From NCBI GenBank assembly GCA_002118135.1, contig BDIU01000065.1, positions 248,001-312,000 of the forward strand: DNA of 64,000 nucleotides, in the 5' to 3' direction. How positions within the stretch are numbered: position 1 is the first letter of the stretch; every line of letters starts with the position of its first letter. Positions 13,260 to 23,700 of this stretch are shown piece after piece. This DNA is from Trebouxia sp. TZW2008 (Eukaryota; Chlorophyta; Trebouxiophyceae; Trebouxiales; Trebouxiaceae). The notes under the pieces were generated by a model, which saw nothing but the letters and a program-made list of their open reading frames with translations, was not told the DNA's origin and did not search any database. A program made the translations under genes and the position numbers.

Positions 13260-16200
13260 CTATATCCAGTCACCCTCTTGCAGCTTGAGAGGTAAGTACA
13301 CTTGGCTCAAATATTGGAAGCCAAATGAGCTGAGGGCTTGAATTTCTGCCTTCACCTTACTTTGCACCATGATCTCAAGCTCTGTGACCCATTCTTTGTT
13401 TGCCTTGACAAAATCCTCTTCCATCTGCAGCACATATGAGGCCTTGTCCATAGCGGTCCTTTTGTGCCATATTGTGCTGATCAATGCTGCAAGTAAAGCA
13501 AACGATTTTGGCAAATTCCATGCAAGCAAGTGTCTGTCCGCTGGTAGCTGCAATGACAGTGACAATGCTGACATATGCACCACTATACATGCTGGTGTGT
13601 CATAAGCAGCAACACTAAGAGGCGTACCAAGCGTTTGCCGGTCTTGAGATCCTCTTCTGTCATGGGCAGCCTGCATTGCTCTGGGATATTGAATCTGTCC
13701 AGGTCAGAGGGCCGCACACCAAGCCACTTGATGTCAGGGGTTGTCAGGTTGCTGCTGTCGTATGACATGTTCATGGAGCCTGCATGCAAGCATTCAAGTT
13801 GCAGAGCTGCTTTACACAAGAACTCAGGGCCATCATATTGCTGCTGTCAAGTGAGATGTTTTAGGTATGCGTCTAGGCACACGCAGACCAGTAATGACAA
13901 TTATGTGACTGTTATTGACAATTTCCAGCTTAGCAGGAAGAGCATGCCAATGCAATCGTGACCAGACATGTCATGTATTCGTGGCGTGAGTTTGACACCA
14001 TCAAGCTGTTTGGGTGATGGCCGCAAATGACCCAGTGCATGAGTTGCCTGCAAGCCACACCTTTCATATACACAGACAGGATCTTGAGGCCATAGGGATC
14101 TGAGTCTACCAGCGCCAGCACAGGTATCTTGAGCGTGTCTTTTAGCTTCCTCAGAAACAGCCTGAATCAGTTGCAGGCAGTCAATGATTGGAGCACACTC
14201 TGACTGTTACGCATATGTCAAGTACGCTCATGCAGCTTGTCACTGGCTGACATGTGATGAGCTGAACATATCAGAGTAGCATCCCAGTGTGCAATCAAAT
14301 CGCTGCTGATCATCAGGCTAACGCATGCATCTCCTGTAGTCAGCTACGCCTTATCTGCTTATGGTGCAGCAGCCTCAATACTTGTCAAAGAGCAAAGTTG
14401 TCTTGTTATGCTGTAGGCAAAGCAAATACCCTGTACACAATGCTTAATCACCTGGATGCCACATCAGGCTGTCCTTTGGCTGTCAGTATGATGCAGGGGT
14501 ATGTGTTATAGAAGCGATCCTCTGCCAGCCGCATGAAAGCTGCATCCTTCTCCACCAGCAGAATGAACAGTGCATCACTGTGTATGCTGTCCACCTGCAC
14601 TGTGCAACTACATGCAATCAGGTGTTGCATCATAGCAAGCCAGACTGCCCAGTCAACTGTACAAGCGCACAGGGACTCAACAGAGCAATCAGCATGATGA
14701 TGATGATGATGGTGATGGAAGCAACGAAAACGAGAAAGATGTCAAGATACTACAGCACATGGGCTAGGTGGAAACGGTGGGTGGGGGTTGGGGAGGGAGG
14801 GGGGGCGACCGTGTGTCGGCCAAAGGCAGTCTCGCCAAGCTGGCTTGTTGTGAGCATCAGCGACAAGCACATAAAGCATACAGCAGTCATGCAGACCCTG
14901 CTGAAGTTTGGAAAGGCATTTTGAGCAGTGTAGAAGGATGCTGAACAATGTGTAGGAAAAGGGCGTGGAAGAGCAATAGACTTTCAGCTAATGCTGTCAT
15001 GCATGGAGGGGCTGTCAGCAACTGCACTGCACTATAGACCATGTTCCAGAAATGTTTGACACCGCACACTGCACATGGCGTTCAGCACGTGTGTCTGGCA
15101 CAGCTGCTGCTGATGCCAACAAACTGCAAGGTGCTTGGCATGCCTTGATAAATCATTCTTGATGCAGGTAAGAGCTGCTTACTTTGTCTACATTGGGAGG
15201 AATAGCTTTGCCGCCAACACCCATGCGCTGGCAGTCAATTAGGTCGCCATCTTCCCTGAATGCCAGCCGACCCACCACTACACCTTTCTCTGATGCTACC
15301 ACTGCAGTCATATGCAGCACCTGTCAGAAAGCTTCAGATGAATACTCCTATGCTGCGGATGTCAAGACTGAGCCAGAAGATGCTATGCAGGGGCTGCACA
15401 GAACAGTCAGCTGACATACGGCTTGCTGTGTGAGCTTGTTGGGGTGTGCTTCAGATACGTTTGGGATCTGATGCAGGTTGATGGTCATCACAGCATATTT
15501 GGGTATGGAAACACTGGGTCTGGACACATAACATCTCTACTGCTTTCTGCCAAATTTTCAGTGACATGCAAGCTCAATGACCTCACCATGTAGACTGGAT
15601 CTGGTACAACCTAGGAGGCACGCTACGTCATCTAGTGTGCTGTCTGAGTTGCCTTGCTCCTGCAGAATCAAGACAACACAGAGTCCTGTGCTGAGCCGCT
15701 GTGGTGAGCTTCTTAGAGAAGCACACAAACCAACTTGTCTCATAGTTGCAGCTTGAGCACAGCAGCATGGTTCATCACATGCGATTGTTCAAAGGATCAC
15801 CTCGAAAAGCTTGACATCTGTGTAGAAGAGATCACGTTTGGTCACATGTATCCGCTTGAGGCAGAGCTCATGAATGAGCTGCAGGATACGAGTGGTGATG
15901 ACAGCCTTTCTGCAGGTGCTGGTGCTGGCAAAGGGTCGCTGAGACTTGGAGTCCTTCAGAACGATCCTATCAAGCTCTGGGACGTACATCTGATTGCCCT
16001 TTGCCCTTGATGGTATGCCATATGAGAAGCCTTCGCCATTCAAAATCTGCTGTGCAACTTGATAGATGGCACTTTCCACTTCATCCAGGACAGCGTCAGC
16101 ATCCTTGTCAATCACCTGTGGAAGCGAGAGCTGCTTCAGCACAAGCTCAGGCATACCTGACCAGGCAACACTTGCGTGCTGACTTACCTCTCGACACAAT

Positions 16201-16520
16201 TGAGGCAGTTCGAGATCAGACAGAGCCCTGCAGACACCTACGGGTCTGAGTGAAATACAAGCCAAGATCAACGAGGACCGCAGTCAAGATCACGTTACCT
16301 TGACAAGACAGGGTCTGCTCGAACTTGTTTGGCCAAAGACTTGACCTTGATCAGCACCTCCTGCACATTTACACAGGACCTCGTGAGGGATGTATGTCGC
16401 AATTTTGCGACAAGCGCCAGGTCAGACTCCGCTTACATCCGCTGTTTTAACTCTTTTCTTGGCGCCAAGAGCGGCAGCTTCTGCATTGGCAGGCCTCTTC
16501 TTGGGATTTGTTTTCGACAT
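13260..16520 (-). CDS. SPO11-3: DNA topoisomerase VI subunit A, plant SPO11-3/RHL2 type
   Basis: Ten exons, 417 codons in phase: 16437-16520, 16299-16360, 16188-16227, 15801-16115, 15587-15659, 15183-15301, 14452-14594, 14061-14161, 13628-13779 and 13260-13424 (TAG). The length is close to the roughly 430 residues known for plant SPO11-3. Seen: the winged-helix/5Y-CAP segment [12 protein letters not shown], whose Tyr is the expected nucleophile; [16 protein letters not shown] and [10 protein letters not shown] of the Toprim fold, with the acidic Glu and DxD metal ligands present; and LGCTRSSL and the C-terminal [10 protein letters not shown]. In plants this A subunit pairs with TOP6B for decatenation and endoreduplication, which sets it apart from meiotic SPO11-1 and -2. 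The N-terminus ([10 protein letters not shown]) is basic and may be a nuclear signal. The gene diverges from TRM13 with 161 bp between start codons. Confidence 0.96.
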
Positions 16521-16681
16521 GGCAATAAGCAAGACGTGTTCTTGTGCGTTGCCTCAATCGGTCTTGATTGCAAGCATAGTTCGAACCTTGACCGAGACCA
16601 TTACAACTGCTCCGGAACCAGCTCTATGAACGGGTCAAGAGTTGCTTTAGCAGCAGCTCTGACACAAATAAGACCGACATC
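16521..16681. promoter_or_regulatory. Divergent promoter region of SPO11-3 and TRM13
   Basis: Only 161 bp separate the two start codons, so both promoters and both 5' untranslated regions must lie here or overlap the first exons. I see no clear TATA box. The promoter role is inferred from position only. Confidence 0.6.
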
Positions 16682-19600
16682 ATGGTGACAAAATGCGAAT
16701 ATTATCTGCCGAACAAGAAAAGAAGATGCAAGTTTGCAGCGAAGCCAGGCTTTGCCTTTTGCGGGAACCACATGCCAAACAGCCTGCAGCCGGAATGCAA
16801 ACGTATACCCTGCCCGTGGGATCCTGCGCAGTGAGTAGTGGCTGTTCGCATCTTGAATTTTGCCCGCATTCAAGCTGACGAACAGGTTGATTGCAGCACA
16901 ATTTACGAGTCGGAGCTGAGACAGCATGCTTTCAAATGCCCAACTCATCTTTTACAGCTCAAATCTCAGGTGATGATCTGGCATGGGGTGCAGATTGGCC
17001 CTGTGGCTCATAGCCAGTCCTTCCATGCCAGGTGACATTACAATACGAATGACATGACATTATGACGCAGCTGGAAGTCTCAGCTTTCTGGCATGCCTGC
17101 AGGCACAGCAGTACTATCAGCCAGATGTGAATGCTGGCAGCTCAGAAGAAGCTGTACATCAGCTTGCTGATCAGCAGCCAACAGAAGATGAGCCTGTGAC
17201 CAATGACAGGCTTCAGCGCCATGAATATGTTCAAGCTATGGGTCATGTGCGCTTTGCTAATCTTATGCAACGTATTGAGGAGGCCTATGATCAGGTGATG
17301 CCATGTTTCCAGTGTTGAATGGCTTTTCTGACACTCAACGAGCACAAGCACAAGTCAATTTGCTGCCCACTGTAATTCCAATCAAAACTCTGCAGCGGCT
17401 GTGAGCAGGCATAACATCTTGCAATGATGGGTATTTGTTGCACTTGTGTAGGTGTGCTCAGCTCATGAGCCTTTACAACACCTGACACCTGCAGAATGCA
17501 CAGCATATCTGCAAGCAGACAATGCGCGGCCCTTTTCACTGAAGCATGCCCAGCAACAAGCAAGTATTGTTGGCCATATGAAGCAGAGCGGCCTCCTAAA
17601 GGTGAGGCTTACTCAGGGCAAAATCAGACTTTCCCGTCTTGCATGTGCTTCAAGAGGCAAGATGCAGAATGTCACATGATGCCTGCTCAGATGATTATAA
17701 CCTAATGTTGTGTTGCAATTCAGATGCCTGGGCTCACTTGAATCGGAACACAATTCTGACTTCTGATTGTGGGAATCATGAAGCATACCTGTACTTCTAG
17801 AGACTGCTCTTCAGACGGCATTTTGCTTGTGTTGTTGCATGTCCATCTACAATGTCTGTCAACAAGTCTGCATGCCATGCATAATGTCTGCTAAGGTCGC
17901 TGTAACAAACTGCATGATTACCTGCACTGTCTCCCATCAAGTGGACATGGCATTTTACATACAGACTGGACATGCAGCATGCCCAACGCAAATGCCATCC
18001 GCATGGCAGCTGACATTTGCCTTTGCTGTGCAGCTTGCCAAGGATTGCTTCTACATCGAGTTTGGAGCTGGCAAAGGCTACCTGACCAGCATGCTGGCTG
18101 ATGCGTCAGAGGCCAGGCACTTTGTGCTGCTGGATGTGCGTAGCTTCCGCAACAAGGCAGAAAGGTCTGTCCCAACCGCTGAAGCGTGTTTCGCCATGGT
18201 CCCAATGTCACTGACCCAGACACACTTGGCAGACAACCGTTTTACAAGGAGCTCACCTCCCTTCATGCACAGTCCAAATGGTTAAGGATTGCACAGGACC
18301 AAACTGGTTGGAGACAGTTGATTGCCTCAGTACCTAGCTGGGCCTGCTGAGCCTGCTGAGCCTGCTGAGCCTGTCTAGCACACATCGAGAATGCAAAAAG
18401 GAATGCCACCGACTATGTTCTCTTAGCTGTCAATGGCATGGCTGCACTTGATCACAAGCCTCATTGCAACAGAAGTCACAGCAGCAAAGCCCTTCTGCTT
18501 CTTGTACTTCAGCATGCACAGGGGAAGTTTTAGGACAGCTTAGGCGGTGTCAACAAAAGGTTGCCGTGTAGATTTATGCAATGCAAGACTTGCAATGTTG
18601 ATGTGCCTCTGCAGGTCTCTCAGGAAGGTTGAAGACATGCAGCTGCAAAGACTGAGGGTAGACATCAAGGACTTTCAGCCAGAGGGTGTCAAGGGGTTGC
18701 AGCATGGGTCCCACCCCTGGGTAGCTACTGGAAAGCATCTTTGTGGGGTAGCCACTGACTTCACCCTGCGCTGTTGTGCATCCAGCTTGCAAACCTCAAC
18801 CGGGTCTAGTCAGCCTAGCCATGCAACTGCAGCCTGGGTCAGGAGTCAGCTTCTGGCTCCCCAAGCTGCTGCAGTAGACCAGCAGCATATTTCATTTCAG
18901 CCAACAGGTGCTCGATCAGCCAAGCAAGGCTGTGCTCAAAATGTCCAGAGTCTGATTGCAAATAAGCAGCCGGCCTCTGCCCAAGCTGCTACAGTGGACA
19001 AGCACCATACCTCACCTCAAAATGCTGCCAGCCAAACAGCCCAGCAAACATCCATTGCAGAAACTGATCGCAGTGTACATACTGCAGTTTACACTGAACA
19101 GCAAGGCAGGCCAGACCAAGCTGCAGTCACATCTCCCATTGAGGATTCTGCTCAGCAAGGCCGTGCTGTTGATGGTCATGAGACAGCAGGCAGCAGTCAT
19201 GCACGTCAGCAACAGTGTGCTGGTGATGATCGTGGAACAGCAAGCAGGTCTGAAACAAGAGTGCAGGCTGGAAGTGAACAAGGAATTCAAGGCCTAGCTG
19301 TCGCCACGTGCTGTCATCATAGATGTAGCTGGCAGCATTTTGTTGGCAAGCCCCTGTTCAGACAGCTTGGCTTCAGCCCTGACGAGTTTGAAGTCATCAG
19401 CTGGATGACAGGTGGGTGCTGCATAAGCTCATGCCGCACATTCAGCCAGTATCAGTTGTCACTCATGTGCTGTTGTGGAGCAAATTGGTCAGATGTTGAA
19501 GTCAGCAGCAACAAACAAAACAGCACTCAGTGAACACAACAGCTGCTTGACGCCACATCAGGCATTTGCTGTGTGCGACATTCTTCTAACTTGATCATGA

Positions 19601-20254
19601 TTTCTGGGTGAGCATGCTAAAACTAGCCCCCTGCTTCTTGCTAGGGGTCATTGTGTAAAGCTGCATATCTGATGTTGATTCACAAAATCTTCTTCATGAC
19701 ATTTCTGTGACAGGAATCAAGCAAACTTGACATGCTGTATTACAGTAATACTATTACTGCAGGCTGGGCTTTGTGTGGACATGAGACTCCTGCAGGAGAA
19801 GCTGAAGAAGAAGCTGCTGTTCATGGCACAGACAGCGCTGCACCTCATTCACACAATACACATGCAGCAGCATCTTCTGACAATGTCATGGCTGAGAATG
19901 GCACTGCATGCAACCAAGATGCGCATGCAGCTCAAGCACAGCAGGCAATACTGTTGAGTAGGCCAGAGCGTATAGCTTTAGGTTCAAAATGCAAAAAGCT
20001 TATTGACAAGGGCAGAGAGCTGTGGCTGGCAGAGCAAGGCTTCCGGGTACATTTGCATGAGCTTTGACATGCATTGCATTGAGCATGCAGGATTCGAGCT
20101 TTCCTCAGATGATGTTTGTTCTGCCTGTTCGAAATGCAACCCTGGCCGCAATGCCCTGTGTGCTGCCATGCAGGTGCAGTCCGTGCTGTACATTGATCCA
20201 AAAGTTTCTGGCGAGAATAGGCTGCTACTTGCTGTCAGGCAACAAGCAACATGA
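16682..20254 (+). CDS. TRM13: tRNA 2'-O-methyltransferase TRM13
   Basis: Eight exons (16682-16830, 16897-16969, 17103-17294, 17452-17601, 18034-18164, 18615-19411, 19763-20046, 20174-20254) give 618 residues in phase. The family methylates the ribose at tRNA position 4. Seen in order: a TRM13 CCCH finger (C-EYYLPNKKRRC, then FCGNHM); a U11-48K-like CHHC finger (PCPWDPAH with QHAFKC); the SAM-binding motif IEFGAGKGYL at about residue 198; TGKHLCGVATDFTLRC; CCHHRC at about 463; and the C-terminal YIDPKVSGENRLLLAV. Known TRM13 proteins are near 480 residues. The excess is a Gln/Ala/Ser-rich insert at about 293-457, between the GKHLCG and CCHH motifs and encoded within one long exon. The ATG at 16682 directly precedes the first finger, as in the family. 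Confidence 0.96.
18290..18378 (+). repeat. Dispersed element, copy 1, with 9-bp minisatellite
   Basis: A segment of about 85 bp in TRM13 intron 5 matches, in reverse complement, segments in introns of BDP1 (42955-43036) and CNOT3 (58160-58242). Landmarks are CTGGTTGGAGACA, ACCTAGCTGGGCC and TGAGCCTGTCTAG. In this copy the unit TGAGCCTGC is expanded to about three tandem repeats at 18347-18373. Confidence 0.8.
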
Positions 20255-20778
20255 ATTTTTGCAAGCTGCTGGAGTGCGTTTATGTCAAAGAGAGAGAGAC
20301 ATTAGAGAGAGGTTTACATCCTTTAGCCAGCCGACAAGTCTGATCGGATGTGTTGGGGTCAAATCCCCAACAAATGTGAAGCATGCTCAATGATTATCAC
20401 ATGCCCTGGCCATGGCATTGCCTAAGTAGGCAAGTGCATATGAGCTAGCTAGGAGCTTTTAGCTTCCTGTGCATGGTGATCCTTGACGAGACTGAGACAA
20501 TGTTTGCTAGTTGGTTCTGATACGCGGGCGTTGAGTCAAGCCTGTGCAAGATAAGTCGAGAATACCTCGATTGCGGTCAATTGCCTTGACAGAAGTGCTG
20601 CCTTGCCTGCTTTGCGACAGATACTTCACAGCAGCAACTGTCTGTCATCTGCAGCGATCGCTGCAGTCGCGAAGCCTGTTGGGGTGTTGTCAGCTTAACC
20701 TCGAGGCAGTTTGATTGCAAAGAGGATATCAAATCGTGATACGGCGGCATCGGTGCATGAAGCTAGACCCCTGCTTGC
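20255..20778. other. Intergenic region TRM13-MSL
   Basis: These 524 bp between the TRM13 stop and the MSL start contain a short GAGAGAGA run near 20290. I see no coding exon. It probably holds the TRM13 3' untranslated region and the MSL promoter. Confidence 0.5.
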
Positions 20779-23700
20779 ATGTTCAACTTCGAAGAGACGC
20801 TAGCAGCCAAAGCTCTGGAAGAGCAGCAGCTTCACGACCGTCAGGAAGATGTAGGAGAGCGAGCGCCCCTGCTTTGGGGAGGTTCTCAAGGGCTTAGCAG
20901 CTTTGAGTTGACTACCAGGTATTGCTAGAGTCACCAACTGCTGCAGCTTGTCTGCTGTGCACTGTTTTATGCTGCAAGTGTAGCCACCACTGTCTGCTTG
21001 TCAATTACAAATTCTGGTTGCAGGCCAGCGGCAGGCTCATATTGGCCTTCTGACCAAGCAACAACAAGTACCAGAAGACAGCAGGGAAGCACGCTAGGTT
21101 TGTTACTACACAAGTGCTTGAGTGCTGTTCAGTTGTTTACAGATGCGGCATTTTCTAGTGTTTTTGGTCAAAACAAATCTACCGAGCAAGAAGCTGCAGC
21201 CTGTGTGCTTGCATGGCCAGTACTCAACATGCATGTCAATACATTCTATGCATGTTTGCTCTGCTTCCTCATGCTGCCTGTGAGATGTCAGCTAAGCACC
21301 TTGCCAAGCCTGTGTAGCTGTTCCTGCTTGATGCAGGCTCAGACGCTCAAGCTCACAGCCCCAGCATAGCAGCTTTGAGAAGCAATGCAGCCAGTGAAGC
21401 CCTTGTTGCAAGCACAGTAAGCATGTCCCACAATTTTCTAAGAAATTAGTTCAGTTGTCGATGTTAGGATGCAGTGGTCCTGAACTGCTCATTTTGCAGC
21501 GCACGCACAAAAGTAACACGTCTGTTTGATTTTCTTATGAAGCTATTGCAAATTCTGTCATTTTGCACATATACGGTCGAGCTGCAGCAGGCTTGCAATT
21601 TCAGAAGCTTGCATCAGCCTCAGCATCTTCTTTCATATGCACTTTTATCTTCTGGAAGCTTGCTCGTTCTCATCCTCTCCTTTGTACAAATGCTCATCAG
21701 GGGTTTCGTAGGCAAAACAAAGGTTCCATATGCACTTTGATATTTTGCAGAGTGAGCCAAGTGCTGGTTTTGCTGGCCTGGCGTCATCCCCTCGCAAGAC
21801 ACTATCGTTGCGGAATGGCAGGTCAGTGCCCCTGCATGCCAATTGCATGTCATTTACAGCTGTACCTATGTAAACAGTCCACTTGATTGCCCTGCCAAAC
21901 AGCTGGTAAACAGAGTACGGCTTGCTAACTTGTTCTTAGTTATGATGCTCTCTGCAAACACAAACGCATTCATTCCCCACACGTTTGACACAAAGGCAAA
22001 CATGTGGCTCACAAGCAGTTCTTGAAGCTGCTCGCACAGCTGCAAAAGAGTCTAGAGTTTGCTGCCTCAGCTTGCTTATAGCATCTTGCAAGGAAGTGCT
22101 CAAGCTGAGCTTGCATGAGCCTCTGCATTTAGCCTCCCGCTGTAAGGAGTCATCAAGGTTGAAACAGCCATGGCATTGCATTTGCTGCACGCAGACGGGT
22201 ATTACATGGCAGCATAGGCAAACAGGATGGACTCCTATGCTTTGCAGGGCCACAGGAGATTTGTCAGTGGGTGTGGCGCCTCACGCAGTTGCTGGGGACC
22301 TGCATCTGCCACGCAGCACCATGGATGTGACAGTGCCTGGCATGGCTGCCAGCAGCAGCAGGACCGCCCTCAGTCAGCTGCAGACATCAGGCTTGGCTAG
22401 CACTTCTGCTGCTGCTTCACCCAGTGGGGGATTTGCTGGGGTCGCTGGGGCTCCTCGCCAGCCTGGCACACCAAGGAGGGATGATGTCCTGGATGACACC
22501 TTCATAGACGTGAGCATGTCAGCATCATCATAATCTACAAGTGCTCATCATTCTCAAGCATTCTGTGACCCTGCTAGGTGTGTGCAACAGCCATGAAGTG
22601 CCAAACCACATTTTGAAGTGCTTTTGCTGGGACTGCTTTACTGCAACAGTATGCGCATTGCTCGATTACCCTGCAACCCTGGCACACCCAAGAGGGATTA
22701 TGTCCTGGATGACACTGTCATTGATGTGAGACTGAGCACTTTGCATTGCACGTGCTGAGGTCAGAACAACGCCGCAGTCATGTACCCACCCGTGGCTGAA
22801 GACTATAAGCCCAGGCTGTTGGTTGTAGTTGTGTCATCAAGCAAGCTATGCCCTTTTTGTACTGCCTAGCATAGGTGTTGCTAACCCAACCCTGCAAGTT
22901 GGCTTTGGCGCATTTGTGTTTTCAGACCATGCGCTGTTGATGACGTCTGAGTAAGCGTGTCGCAGCTTGTCATGCTGCTACCATACAAGCTAAATGCTCA
23001 CAGTCCACTGCATCTTGGGCGCCTCATCGCACTTGTTGGCCTAAGTCCCACCTGAATACTTCACCAACAGAGGTCAAATCCCTGCAGCCTCAAATTGATT
23101 GTCTTCCCTGCCTGTGGGGCCCTGTTTGGCCTGTCTCAGCGCACTCTTGTGCTTGTGCTGCAGTTTGACACAGACCTTGGGACATTGCGGCGGCAGCACA
23201 GTCCTTGGTACACACAGCAGCAGATTTGGTGGACCACCATTCCCATCCTGGCCACTGTGGGCTTGGCCACAGCTGCCATCACCCTTCGCGTCATCACCCC
23301 AAATTCGGTACGTTTGTCTGTGCTTTGACGTCTTGGTCCCTGCTATGAGCCCCGGAGCACGCAGCAACAGGCTGCCTTTCCTGGCGTTGCAATGCATTTC
23401 TGCTAGTACAAGGAGGGCTGGCACTATCGCACAAAAGGGCTTGCACTGTGCCCAACGTGCACTTTTGGCAGAGTCAACATGATTTTGCATCCCACTCTGC
23501 CAGTGGTTCTGCCCTACTTTGCCTGTGCTTCTGCCCATGGAGGTTTGGTGTTGCTCACAGAGCATTTAATGCCCGCTTGCCTCTTAGCAAGGCATTTCGT
23601 TGCTGGCCTCAGCAGATGCTTGGCCTTGCAGCGGGTTCTGTTCCTGGAAACATGGCGATGGTGCTTCTTCTTTGCTGGGTTCATGCCGGTTCACTACATC

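Noticed and set aside
14694..14714. ATG triplet run as a possible regulatory or coding repeat
   Set aside because: It is a plain simple-sequence tract in an SPO11-3 intron.
16570..16610. A GGTTCGAAC word on the minus strand resembling a tRNA T-loop (B box)
   Set aside because: No matching acceptor stem, anticodon arm or A box is found at the right distance; it lies in SPO11-3 intron 1 or its flank.
20715..20897. Plus-strand open frame ending RRASAPALGRFSRA as an independent small gene
   Set aside because: It overlaps MSL exon 1 in another frame; the ATG at 20779 and its downstream exons form a consistent phase series.
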